Assembly: GCA_965657195.1 (NCBI GenBank)
Contig: CBFHNK010000031.1
Location: 1 to 18,738 of the forward strand
Direction: 5' to 3'
DNA length: 18,738 bases
Source: TMED14 sp965657195
GTDB lineage: Bacteria > Bacteroidota > Bacteroidia > Flavobacteriales > Schleiferiaceae
A program made the position numbers and the translations under genes. Of this stretch, positions 1 through 7,401 are shown one piece after another (within the stretch, counting starts at the first letter, position 1; each line of letters begins with the position of its first letter). Below the pieces are notes generated by a model. That model was given only the letters and a program-made list of their open reading frames with translations. It made no database searches and was not told the DNA's origin.

Positions 1-12
1 GTTTTTGCGTTT

Positions 13-66
13 CTAGTAGCAAGTTACTAGTTGCTTTTGAGAGACCAGAAGCTAGTAGCCAGTAAC
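13..66. repeat. Degenerate heptamer repeat (CTAGTAG-like)
   Basis: Units CTAGTAG (13-19), CAAGTTA (20-26) and CTAGTTG (27-33) lie head to tail, and CTAGTAG (52-58) with CCAGTAA (59-65) follows after an 18-nt interruption. Units fit roughly C-N-AGT-W-R. The first block also contains the inverted pair CTAGTA/TACTAG around six bases (13-30). It sits immediately 3' of the minus-strand membrane-protein operon and just outside coding sequence. Its function is unknown; the array may continue to the left of the window. Confidence 0.5.
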
Positions 67-70
67 AGCG

Positions 71-580
71 TTAGGCGTTAGCCGTACGCTCCACGCGCTG
101 CAGCGCAAAGCCCATGGCGTAGCCCCACAGGGTGGTGGCTCCGAACGAAATTCCGAGGAAGGGCAATGCCGCGACGTAGGTGGCGGGAAGCGACATGCCG
201 TTGCCGACGTACCACACGGCGAGGTTGCTCAGTCCAAAGAAAATGAGGTTGCTCGCGGCGCTGTGGCCCATCCAGGCAAGGCCTTCAGCTTTGGGCTTGG
301 CGAATTGTGCGTAGGCGAGCACGGCGAGGTGTGCGGCATAGATTCCGAGGCTGTCGGCAAAACCCCACGCAAAGCCTTCGCTGTAGGCGGCGTATACGGT
401 ATTGTTCAGCACGAGGTCTGAGGCGTAGAGTACGGCAAGTGGCAAAAGGATTTGCATCCAGGGCTTGCGAAACCAGGTTCCGCTCAACGTGTTCGCGGCG
501 AGTACGGCAGAGCCGTTGGGAATCAAGAGGAAGCGGGTAGCGGCGGCGCCGATCAAGGCGATAAGGGCGGTAAAGCGCAT
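71..580 (-). CDS. Integral membrane protein, DUF6580-like
   Basis: A 169-residue hydrophobic protein with about five to six predicted membrane segments. Near the N-terminus it has a short arginine-containing start, then a segment reading RFLLIPNGSAVLAAN, which resembles the opening of the DUF6580 family (small membrane proteins distantly reminiscent of ECF transporter S-components). A large periplasmic or cytosolic domain is absent, so a channel, transporter component or membrane scaffold is possible, but no substrate can be read from the sequence. It starts 4 bp after the stop of the upstream two-helix protein (585-773), so the two are very probably cotranscribed. The family assignment is from pattern memory and is moderately sure; the coding call is firm. 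Confidence 0.75.
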   Translation of the reverse strand: MRFTALIALIGAAATRFLLIPNGSAVLAANTLSGTWFRKPWMQILLPLAVLYASDLVLNNTVYAAYSEGFAWGFADSLGIYAAHLAVLAYAQFAKPKAEGLAWMGHSAASNLIFFGLSNLAVWYVGNGMSLPATYVAALPFLGISFGATTLWGYAMGFALQRVERTANA

Positions 581-584
581 GCGT

Positions 585-773
585 TTAGAGTACTCGTTTA
601 AAAATGTAAATGACCATCAGGAGGACAAAAATACCCAAAAGATAGCGGTAGGCACCGCGGTAGTGCATTTCGTGGGTAGATCGATCGGAACGGTAGCTCC
701 ACACGAGGTAGCCGACAAATGTCAGGGCAAAAATCCCTGCAAATATCCAGTGTCCGGTTCCAATGTTGTCCAT
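585..773 (-). CDS. Small two-helix membrane protein
   Basis: A 62-residue protein with a hydrophobic segment at about residues 9-26, a charged loop rich in Arg, Asp and His (about 27-41), and a second hydrophobic segment (about 42-58) ending in KRVL. Similar short proteins occur widely in Bacteroidota without an assigned role; they superficially resemble small accessory subunits of respiratory complexes, but nothing here proves that. It is the first gene of a two-gene minus-strand unit with the DUF6580-like protein, 4 bp apart. A good -7 box (787-794 on the minus strand) lies 13 nt upstream of its ATG, supporting it as a real promoter-proximal gene. Confidence 0.7.
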   Translation of the reverse strand: MDNIGTGHWIFAGIFALTFVGYLVWSYRSDRSTHEMHYRGAYRYLLGIFVLLMVIYIFKRVL

Positions 774-777
774 GGCG

Positions 778-784
778 TAATTTG
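778..784 (+). promoter_or_regulatory. Possible -7 box for 803-1210
   Basis: TAATTTG, one base shorter than TAnnTTTG, lies 18 nt before the ATG at 803. It interleaves with the divergent minus-strand promoter, so the two genes would share a short control region. This is a weak match. Confidence 0.3.
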
Positions 785-786
785 CT

Positions 787-794
787 CAAAAATA
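787..794 (-). promoter_or_regulatory. Predicted -7 box for 585-773
   Basis: On the minus strand this reads TATTTTTG, a match to the Bacteroidota consensus TAnnTTTG. It is 13 nt before the ATG at 773. No clear -33 TTTG element was identified. Confidence 0.5.
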
Positions 795-802
795 CAGCTA
801 AA

Positions 803-1210
803 ATGAAGGAGCCCCTTGATTCCGTTACAGAATTTCACCGCATTTATCGGGTACCGATGTCTGAAGTGCCCGTGGCCACGCCGAGCCCTGAGCTCGTAGC
901 GCTTCGCCACCGTTTGATGGCTGAAGAAAACGAGGAGTACCTTGAGGCTGCGCAGGCCGGGAACCTCGTCGAGGTTGCCGACGCCCTTGGCGACAAACTG
1001 TATATTTTGTGCGGAACCATCATTACGCACGGTCTGCAGCACCTGATTGAGGATGTGTTTCGTGAGATTCACCAAAGTAATTTGAGCAAGTTGGGCCCCG
1101 ACGGCGAACCGCTGTACCGCGAGGACGGTAAGGTGATGAAGGGTCCGAACTACTTTCGGCCAGACATTGCCTCGGTCCTCGAGGGGCGCTCGCCCCAGCG
1201 GTCGGCGTAG
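803..1210 (+). CDS. All-alpha NTP pyrophosphohydrolase (MazG/PRA-PH-like)
   Basis: A 135-residue protein of the all-alpha nucleoside triphosphate pyrophosphohydrolase superfamily (PF01503 type). The metal-binding signature is clear: E41-E42-x-x-E45 in helix one and E57-x-x-D60 with D64 in the segment VEVADALGDKLY. Such enzymes hydrolyse NTPs to NMP and pyrophosphate, usually to clean the nucleotide pool; the substrate cannot be told from sequence. The C-terminal part (about residues 93-121), rich in Gly-Pro-Asp and ending PNYFRPD, is typical of the subfamily often annotated as phosphoribosyl-ATP diphosphatase-like. I chose the ATG at 803 because the upstream in-frame ATG at 719 would overlap the divergent gene 585-773. 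Its last 61 bp overlap the convergent OstA-like gene. Confidence 0.88.
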   Translation: MKEPLDSVTEFHRIYRVPMSEVPVATPSPELVALRHRLMAEENEEYLEAAQAGNLVEVADALGDKLYILCGTIITHGLQHLIEDVFREIHQSNLSKLGPDGEPLYREDGKVMKGPNYFRPDIASVLEGRSPQRSA

Positions 1211-2502
1211 CCGGGCAGAAAGCTGGGTTCTGATTCGTTGACGGCGCTTCCGCTGGGATTGGGGTAGAATCGAACCTCGTCGACGCCGCCTTCGGGTTTG
1301 AACCACAGTTCAATTCGGGCTGACTTCATGCGGCTGGCTGGACCGTATTCGGGGTAGAACAAGGCCTGAGCGTTGGTTTCCAGATCCATTCGCTGCATTT
1401 GGCGGTTGCGAATGCGAGCCCTTAGGGCCTCTGCGGCCATTTGGTTGGAGCGACCTGAGCTGTCGGCCTCTTCGCCCAAGTGGACCCCTTCAAAGGCCCA
1501 AAGGCTGTCACCGGGGCCTCTCTGGTTCACGAAAAATTGCTTGGCTAGGATTTGGTAGTCCTGGCTCCACACCACGGGATTGCCTTCGAGGACGTAGGCG
1601 GAATCCGCTCGGTGCCCCCTCCAGCGCTCGGCCCGTCCGCTCCACGAAGGCATAGCTACCGAGGCATTGCCGCGGGCATTGATGCTGTCTTTGGTCGTCA
1701 CAAGGTGGTCGGCGGTTAGCTCGGTACTGTCCTTTTCCCAATCTGCGAGCTGCGCATTGCCGCTCCATTCGCTGCGGTCCGCTTCGGGTTCGCGGCGAAA
1801 ATGGGTCGAAGAGAACCAGCGCGTTGTGCCCCACCCCTGAACGCCTCCCGACAAGTCAATGGTTCGTGCGCCACTTAGGTCAAACTGTCCGCGTCCAAAA
1901 ACGACCGAATCCTTTTCAAACGTCCCTGAACCACCCTTGGGTAGCACGGCGCTTCGCGACGTGGCCGCATAGTCCATTTGTTCGCCATAGAGCTTTTGGT
2001 CGGCCCCGACCCAGCGTACGTCCCCTAAAAATCGATAGGTGTCGCCTTCGAATGAACCCCTTCGGCATTTCAAATCGCCGTCTTTGGTGTGCACCTCCGC
2101 GGGTTGGCTGAACGAGCCCTTTCGACCCTTGGTGCTGTAGCGCAGGCTTGACGTACGCAGGGTTTGGTCGCCGTCGGCAACGGTTACTCCGCCCGAAAAG
2201 TAGCTTTCTCCGTTCAAGTATTCGAGGGTGCGCGATCGAACCACCATGCCGTCTCGCCCGCTAAATCGTACGTTGGAATAGGCAAAAAAACGGTTTTCGT
2301 TGCGGAACCAATCCGCACTGTCGCACGTAAACACCCCTTCGGCGCCAGATAGCTCCACGTCTCCTCTGAGTTTGGTGACGTTGCGACCCCCGAACTGCTC
2401 GACGGTCATCTTGCGGACCTTTTTGAGTTGAAGGGACTGGCCTGCCGCGGCACAGCCTGCGGCAATAAAAAGTAAACTTAGGATCCGACTCAGCGGCGCC
2501 AT
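1150..2502 (-). CDS. OstA-like / LptA-type LPS transport protein
   Basis: A 450-residue exported protein. The N-terminus MAPLSRILSLLFIAAGC is a signal sequence; the Ala-Ala-Gly-Cys end could be a weak lipobox. The body shows repeated short beta-strand units of the OstA/LptA type (for example TKLRGDVELSGAEGVFTCDSA at about 43-63 in approximate form, and later VRFSGRDGMVVRSRTLEYLNG), consistent with the OstA_2 family of Bacteroidota, thought to form a periplasmic beta-jellyroll bridge for lipopolysaccharide. It is the last gene of the fur-purA-ostA unit; its ATG overlaps the purA stop by 13 bp, so translation is probably coupled. The link of an envelope gene to purA is common in this phylum. 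The family is fairly sure; the exact role in LPS export is inference. Confidence 0.82.
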   Translation of the reverse strand: MAPLSRILSLLFIAAGCAAAGQSLQLKKVRKMTVEQFGGRNVTKLRGDVELSGAEGVFTCDSADWFRNENRFFAYSNVRFSGRDGMVVRSRTLEYLNGESYFSGGVTVADGDQTLRTSSLRYSTKGRKGSFSQPAEVHTKDGDLKCRRGSFEGDTYRFLGDVRWVGADQKLYGEQMDYAATSRSAVLPKGGSGTFEKDSVVFGRGQFDLSGARTIDLSGGVQGWGTTRWFSSTHFRREPEADRSEWSGNAQLADWEKDSTELTADHLVTTKDSINARGNASVAMPSWSGRAERWRGHRADSAYVLEGNPVVWSQDYQILAKQFFVNQRGPGDSLWAFEGVHLGEEADSSGRSNQMAAEALRARIRNRQMQRMDLETNAQALFYPEYGPASRMKSARIELWFKPEGGVDEVRFYPNPSGSAVNESEPSFLPGYADRWGERPSRTEAMSGRK

Positions 2503-3761
2503 AGCGTTTGTTCGCGGTCGGGCCCGACGGACACCAGTACCACCGGAACTCCCGTGTAGTCCTCAATAAAGCGAACGTAGGACTCCAAGGTCGCAGGAAG
2601 GTCTTTGGTGTGGCGAACCCCTGTCAGGTCCTCGCTCCAGCCCGGAAGGCTTTGGTAGACCGGCTCGAGTAAATTAGAATCAAGTCGGTAGGGCAGGTGC
2701 GACACCTCTTCTCCGCGGTAGCGGTAGGCAGTACACACGTCCAGTGATTCGAGGCCACTCAGCACGTCCGCCTTCATCATCATTAGCTGGGTAACACCGT
2801 TGACTTCTACGGCGTACTTGAGCGCGACCAAGTCGAGCCAGCCGGTACGGCGAGGGCGTCCTGTGGTTGATCCAAACTCGTGGCCTTTCTGGCGGATTTC
2901 TTCGCCCAAGTCGTTGTCGAGCTCGGTAGGGAAGGGGCCGCTACCCACGCGGGTGCAGTAAGCTTTAAAGATTCCGATGACTTCCCCGATGCGGTTCGGA
3001 GCAAGACCCAGACCCGTGCACGCTCCGGCGGCAGTGGTGGTCGAAGAGGTTACAAACGGGTAGGTTCCGAAGTCCACATCGAGCATGGTGCCCTGAGCGC
3101 CCTCGGCGAGGATGCGCTTGCCCGCGCGGTAGGCCTCTTGAATTAAAATGTCGGTGTCGGCCAACGGAAGCTGCTTGAGGCGGTCCATCGCGGCGTGCCA
3201 TTCGGTCTCGGCAGCGGCGAGGTCAAACGCGTGCTCGGCCCCGTCCATCATTTGTAAGTGCTTCGCTTTCAACGCATCGTAGCGCTCCATGAAGTCGGGA
3301 AGCTCCACGTCGCCTAACCGCAGGCCGTTGCGGCCGGTCTTGTCCATGTAGGTCGGGCCGATTCCCTTGAGTGTCGAACCGATTTTATTCTTGCCTTTGG
3401 CTGCTTCTGAGGCTGCGTCGAGCAAACGGTGCGTCGGCAGAATGAGGTGCGCTTTGCGCGAGATGCGCAGGCAGTCGGCACACTTCACTCCAAACGGAGC
3501 CAGCTTGTCGATTTCGCGCATGAAAATCACGGGGTCGATGACGACGCCGTTTCCGACGATGTTGACGGCTTTGGCGTGAAAAATTCCGCTCGGAATCGTG
3601 TGCAGAACGTGCTTAATGCCTTCAAATTCCAGGGTGTGTCCGGCGTTGGGGCCGCCCTGAAAGCGTGCTACGACGTCGTAGTCCCGCGTGAGGACGTCCA
3701 CAATTTTACCTTTTCCTTCGTCGCCCCATTGCAGGCCGAGGAGTATGTCAGCACCCTTCAT
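2490..3761 (-). CDS. purA: Adenylosuccinate synthetase
   Basis: A 423-residue cytosolic enzyme joining IMP and aspartate with GTP to make adenylosuccinate, the first committed step from IMP to AMP. The N-terminal P-loop variant GDEGKGK occupies residues 13-19, with catalytic D14, and the NAGHT motif carries catalytic H42. The segments GIGPTYMDKTGR and TGRPRRTGWLDL are also hallmark stretches. Length matches the family (about 420-430). Its ATG overlaps the fur stop in an ATGA arrangement (3758-3761), and its stop overlaps the start of the OstA-like gene, so all three genes should be read from one message starting before fur. Confidence 0.98.
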   Translation of the reverse strand: MKGADILLGLQWGDEGKGKIVDVLTRDYDVVARFQGGPNAGHTLEFEGIKHVLHTIPSGIFHAKAVNIVGNGVVIDPVIFMREIDKLAPFGVKCADCLRISRKAHLILPTHRLLDAASEAAKGKNKIGSTLKGIGPTYMDKTGRNGLRLGDVELPDFMERYDALKAKHLQMMDGAEHAFDLAAAETEWHAAMDRLKQLPLADTDILIQEAYRAGKRILAEGAQGTMLDVDFGTYPFVTSSTTTAAGACTGLGLAPNRIGEVIGIFKAYCTRVGSGPFPTELDNDLGEEIRQKGHEFGSTTGRPRRTGWLDLVALKYAVEVNGVTQLMMMKADVLSGLESLDVCTAYRYRGEEVSHLPYRLDSNLLEPVYQSLPGWSEDLTGVRHTKDLPATLESYVRFIEDYTGVPVVLVSVGPDREQTLWRR

Positions 3762-4198
3762 TGTTCAGTTTTGGATTTAGCGTAGATGTACAGTTGGTGG
3801 CCCGTCACTTCGACCCCAAAGAGGTCGGCAATGCTGGCTTTAATTTGTTGAATACGCGGGTCACAGAATTCTTTGACTTCGCCGCTATCCACGAGCAGTA
3901 GGTGGTCGTGCTGGCGGTTGAAGTAGGATTTCTCGTAGTGCGCTTGGTTGGTGGCAAACTGATGGCGGCGAACGAGTCCGCATTCAAGCAGCAGGTCCAT
4001 CGTGTTGTAGAGTGTCGCTCGACTAACCCGATAGTTTTTGGCCTTCATGCTGGCGTAGAGCGTCTCGACGTCGAAGTGGCCGTCTTGGGCGTAGACTTCG
4101 CTCAGAATCGCATAGCGTTCAGGAGTCTTGCGCTGCCCTCGATCGATGAGGTAGCGGGTGAAAACGTCACGTACGTGGTCGAGCTGTGTTTCAGACAT
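3758..4198 (-). CDS. Fur-family metalloregulator lacking the CxxC pair
   Basis: A 146-residue winged-helix regulator of the Fur family. The DNA-binding part is at about 5-88 (recognition region VSRATLYNTMDLLLECGLV), followed by the dimerisation domain. Metal-site histidines are present: H41, H97-D98-H99 and H134. The structural zinc CxxC normally found just after HDH is not there: the equivalent positions are L102 and S105 in HLLLVDSGE. One Cys (C112) follows further on. It may therefore fold without that zinc or use another ligand set. It heads the fur-purA-ostA operon with a good -7 box 20 nt upstream. It could be a true iron regulator or a Per/Zur-like relative; the sequence does not decide. 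Confidence 0.92.
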   Translation of the reverse strand: MSETQLDHVRDVFTRYLIDRGQRKTPERYAILSEVYAQDGHFDVETLYASMKAKNYRVSRATLYNTMDLLLECGLVRRHQFATNQAHYEKSYFNRQHDHLLLVDSGEVKEFCDPRIQQIKASIADLFGVEVTGHQLYIYAKSKTEQ

Positions 4199-4218
4199 GG
4201 GGTCGTGGGACCAAAGGG

Positions 4219-4226
4219 CAAAGGTA
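4219..4226 (-). promoter_or_regulatory. Predicted -7 box for fur-purA-ostA
   Basis: The minus strand reads TACCTTTG, an exact TAnnTTTG match, 20 nt before the fur ATG at 4198. It lies back to back with the box of the divergent envelope gene (4240-4247). Confidence 0.6.
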
Positions 4227-4239
4227 GGTTTTCGCCGCG

Positions 4240-4247
4240 TACCTTGC
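4240..4247 (+). promoter_or_regulatory. Predicted -7 box for the PD40/OmpA gene
   Basis: TACCTTGC is a near match to TAnnTTTG and ends 5 nt before the ATG at 4253, the same close spacing seen at several other genes here. Only 13 nt separate it from the fur box on the other strand. Confidence 0.45.
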
Positions 4248-4252
4248 AGCCA

Positions 4253-6130
4253 ATGAAGCGAGTGATTTTGCTGATTATTGGGCTTTCAGCTGCGGGTGCC
4301 GTGTTCGGGCAGTCGAAGTCTGAGGTTCAGCGCTTTCAGAAGGCCATGGAGCTCCTGAGAAGCAGTCCACCGCAGGTAGAAAAGGCGCGAGTTGCGCTCG
4401 AAAAACTCACCGCGTCGAATCCGGCGTACGCCGCCGCGTGGGTGGGATTGGGAGAGGCGTATTCTGCGTTTGCACCTTTTGATGCAGCAAAAGCGCGCCA
4501 CGCCTTTGTGCGCGGAGCCGCTGCGGGGGCCGAACGCCAGTCCATGTTTCGATGGATGCACAACGCGATGAACCAGGGTTGGTACGCCCATGCAGATTCA
4601 GCCGCATCGGCCTACCTCGATCTGCCCAAAACACCTGGAGCCCAAAAGGTAGAAGCCGAAAAAATCCGAGCTTCGGCGCGCTTTGCCCAGTCAGCGGTGC
4701 TTCGCCCCGAGAATTATGCGTTTCGGCGCTTGAGCGATTCGGTCAATCGTCTAGATATGAACTACTTTCCGAGTATTTCAGGCGACAATGCGACCCTGTA
4801 CTTTACGGCGCGCCAGCGCTCCGAACAAAGCGACGAGGTGATTCTCGCAAGCCAACGCACTTCGGTGGACTGGGGCGCGGCCCAACCGCTTCCCGGAAGC
4901 TTGAATACCCGCGGAAACGAAGGTGCAGTGAGCATACGCGGCGATCAGCGAGTCATGGCCTTTGCGGCCTGTGAGCGGGGTGACGGCTATGGATCCTGCG
5001 ACATTTACTTCAGCATCCGACGCGCTGACGGAACCTGGTCTGAAGCCCAAAACGCCGGACCCGCAATCAATACTACCCAGTGGGAGTCCCAGCCTTGCCT
5101 GTCTGCCGACGGTCGCGAGCTATTTTTTGTGCGCGAATCACGTCAGGGTCAGGGGAATGCCAACATTTGGCGGGCCGAACTGCGCGAGGGGCGCTGGGTG
5201 GACGTTAAGCCGCTCCCGGCCACGATTAATACGCCCGGCATGGAGTCTACGCCGTTTTTGCACGCCGACGGGCGCAGCCTCTACTTTGCTTCTGACGGCC
5301 ATTTGGGCTTGGGCGGAACCGACCTCTACCTGTCCCGCCGTCTGAACGACACCACTTGGTCGGTGCCCCAGCACCTCGCGTATCCCTTGAACGACCACCT
5401 CGACAACTTTGGTCTCGTGGTGCGACCTGACGGGTCTGAGGCGTTTTTGGCCCGCGGCGGAATGTACGAGGGCGCTGAGCGCGTCGACCTGTACCAACTG
5501 AGTCTGCCGAAGGCCTACCAGCCTACGCCTATCCTGTGGTGGACGGTGTGGGTGGCTGACCGCACCACCGGTCGCCCTGTTCCTCAGAGCGAATGGAGCA
5601 TTTCGGACCCCGAACGTTCCGCAACCGTCGCCCACCGCGGCCCCAACTACCAGGTTGCGCTTCCGCTGGGGAGCCCACGTGGATTTCAGATTCAAGCCCC
5701 GGGCTACCAGCTTCTCAGTGAGCGCAAGGTCTTGGGTGAACGTTCGAGCGACGCACGCACCGACACCTTGTGGCTGGACCCCATCAAGTCAGGTCAGCGC
5801 ACGCGCCTCGAGAACGTCTACTTCGCGACCGACTCTGACGTGCTCCTGTCCGAATCCCGCCCTGAACTCCAAAGCCTGGCGGCATGGCTCAAGGCGAATC
5901 CGAGCGTGCGCGTTCAAATCCAAGGGCATACCGACAACCAAGGTTCCGCCGCCTACAACCTCGACCTTTCGCGCCGCCGCGCAGAAGGAGTATATCGTGA
6001 ACTTACGCTTCAAGGTATTGACTCCAATCGACTCGAATTCAAAGGTTTCGGAATGAGTAAACCTGTCGATTCCAACGACAGCGAACAAGGTCGTGCGCGC
6101 AACCGACGCACCGAAATCCTAATCCTTTAA
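4253..6130 (+). CDS. TPR / PD40-propeller / OmpA-domain envelope protein (PorE-like architecture)
   Basis: A 625-residue exported protein. It has a signal peptide (MKRVILLIIGLSAAGAVFGQ, no lipobox Cys), a helical TPR-like region (about 22-150), PD40/WD40-like propeller blades (about 165-415, with recurring SADGRELFF / HADGRSLYFAS-type blades), a short beta domain resembling a carboxypeptidase regulatory fold (about 425-510) and a C-terminal OmpA peptidoglycan-binding domain (about 518-625) with GHTDNQG, the pocket residues D561 and R576, and the terminal NRRTEI motif. The same domain order is known for PorE-type proteins that anchor the type IX secretion machine to peptidoglycan, but other Bacteroidota proteins share it, so that role is inference. 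I chose the ATG at 4253 because it gives a signal peptide; longer in-frame starts run back through fur. Its stop shares TTAA with the convergent rarA stop. Confidence 0.9.
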   Translation: MKRVILLIIGLSAAGAVFGQSKSEVQRFQKAMELLRSSPPQVEKARVALEKLTASNPAYAAAWVGLGEAYSAFAPFDAAKARHAFVRGAAAGAERQSMFRWMHNAMNQGWYAHADSAASAYLDLPKTPGAQKVEAEKIRASARFAQSAVLRPENYAFRRLSDSVNRLDMNYFPSISGDNATLYFTARQRSEQSDEVILASQRTSVDWGAAQPLPGSLNTRGNEGAVSIRGDQRVMAFAACERGDGYGSCDIYFSIRRADGTWSEAQNAGPAINTTQWESQPCLSADGRELFFVRESRQGQGNANIWRAELREGRWVDVKPLPATINTPGMESTPFLHADGRSLYFASDGHLGLGGTDLYLSRRLNDTTWSVPQHLAYPLNDHLDNFGLVVRPDGSEAFLARGGMYEGAERVDLYQLSLPKAYQPTPILWWTVWVADRTTGRPVPQSEWSISDPERSATVAHRGPNYQVALPLGSPRGFQIQAPGYQLLSERKVLGERSSDARTDTLWLDPIKSGQRTRLENVYFATDSDVLLSESRPELQSLAAWLKANPSVRVQIQGHTDNQGSAAYNLDLSRRRAEGVYRELTLQGIDSNRLEFKGFGMSKPVDSNDSEQGRARNRRTEILIL

Positions 6131-7401
6131 GGTTGGCGTTCGCCGCCCCAGCGCGCGGCTAAAAACTCGGCAATTTTTGCTTCGGTAGCATTCTCGCCGG
6201 GTGTGAACCACGTGGCATCGCGCAACCCATCTGGCAGGTAGTTCTGGGACACAAAACTCCCCGCAAAGTCGTGTGGGTACTGGTATTCCGCTCCAAATCC
6301 CAGCTTTTTCATGGTCTGTGTGGGCGCATTCCGCAAGTGAAAGGGTACGGGAAGATCGCCGCTTCGCTGTACTTCAGCCAGCGCGGCATCAATAGCGAGG
6401 TAGGCGGAATTGCTTTTGGGGCTGCAGGCCAAGTAAATGGCGCATTCGGCGAGCGGAATCCGCGCCTCAGGGAAACCTAGGCGTTCCACCGCCTGAGCGC
6501 AGGCGTTGGCTATGACCATCGCATTGGGGTGGGCCAGTCCGATGTCCTCAGCTGCAGCAATGATCAGGCGTCGGGCAATGAATTCGGGCTTTTCACCACC
6601 TGAAATCATTCGAGCAAGCCAGTACACCGCGGCCTGTGGGTCACTGCCGCGAATGGATTTAATCATCGCGCTGGCGATGTCGTAGTGCATGTCGCCGGCA
6701 CGGTCGTAGCGGACTGCGGCTCGCGGAGCGTTTTCTGCGATCCACTCTGTCGTGAGGTCGTGGATGCCGTCGTGGTGTGCAGCCAGTGCTAAGGATTCCA
6801 GTAAGTTGAGAAAGCGCCGGGCGTCTCCGCCACCCAGCGGAGTTAGGGCGTCCCAATCGATGACCTGGATTCCATACTGCTTGAGTTCAGAATCATTAGC
6901 CATCGCACGTTCACCCAACGCCTTCAGGTCTTCGATTGAAAGAGACTGAAGTACAAATAGTTGGCATCGGGAAAGAAGCGCCGCATTGACCTCAAAACTT
7001 GGATTTTCAGTGGTAGCTCCGACGAGTGTAATGCTTCCGCGCTCAACCGCGCCGAGCAGGGCGTCCTGCTGCCCTTTGTTAAAACGGTGAATCTCATCGA
7101 TAAAGAGCATCCGCCCGTTGGGGGCAAACATTCGGTCGGATTCCGCACGTGCGATCTCGTCGCGCACATCTTTGACGCCCGCCGACACTGCGCTGAGGGT
7201 CGAAAAAGGCAGGGATACATGCTGCGCGAGGAGTTGGGCCAAACTTGTTTTGCCGACTCCCGGCGGACCCCAAAAGAGGAGCGAGGGGAGCCTACCCGCC
7301 TCAAGCGCAGGACGTAGTGCGCCCTTGGGTCCCACAATGTGGGTTTGCCCGACGTATTCCGTCAGGGACTTGGGGCGCATGCGTTCGGCGAGACTAGCCA
7401 T
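6127..7401 (-). CDS. rarA: Replication-associated recombination AAA+ ATPase RarA (MgsA)
   Basis: A 424-residue clamp-loader-like AAA+ ATPase that acts at stalled replication forks. Visible motifs are N-terminal AERMRPKSLTEYVGQ, Walker A GPPGVGKT (45-52), Walker B LFIDEIHRFNK (D102, E103), sensor 1 GATTENPSFE (128-137) and the C-terminal MgsA/tetramerisation region with GGGDARRFLNLLE and SAMIKSIRGSDP. I use the ATG at 7401, not the longer start at 7446, because family members begin with this short N-terminus and the extension would overlap the upstream gene. The start overlaps the TIGR02757 stop by 8 bp, indicating coupled translation. Confidence 0.96.
   Translation of the reverse strand: MASLAERMRPKSLTEYVGQTHIVGPKGALRPALEAGRLPSLLFWGPPGVGKTSLAQLLAQHVSLPFSTLSAVSAGVKDVRDEIARAESDRMFAPNGRMLFIDEIHRFNKGQQDALLGAVERGSITLVGATTENPSFEVNAALLSRCQLFVLQSLSIEDLKALGERAMANDSELKQYGIQVIDWDALTPLGGGDARRFLNLLESLALAAHHDGIHDLTTEWIAENAPRAAVRYDRAGDMHYDIASAMIKSIRGSDPQAAVYWLARMISGGEKPEFIARRLIIAAAEDIGLAHPNAMVIANACAQAVERLGFPEARIPLAECAIYLACSPKSNSAYLAIDAALAEVQRSGDLPVPFHLRNAPTQTMKKLGFGAEYQYPHDFAGSFVSQNYLPDGLRDATWFTPGENATEAKIAEFLAARWGGERQP

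Noticed and set aside
33..52. Hairpin GCTTTTG / CAGAAGC as a terminator for the membrane-protein operon
   Set aside because: On the minus strand it contains an A-C mismatch and no U-run follows, so it does not look like a rho-independent terminator.
465..806. Plus-strand open frames opposite the two small membrane protein genes
   Set aside because: Arg-rich composition typical of antisense shadows, no family resemblance; the minus-strand genes have membrane segments and a promoter.
722..1306. 194-codon minus-strand open frame opposite the pyrophosphohydrolase
   Set aside because: Begins in Arg-rich low-complexity sequence with no motif, and overlaps a gene with a clear catalytic signature.
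3902..4252. N-terminal extension of the PD40/OmpA protein through fur
   Set aside because: The extension is antisense to the conserved fur gene and would bury the signal peptide; the ATG at 4253 gives a proper export signal.
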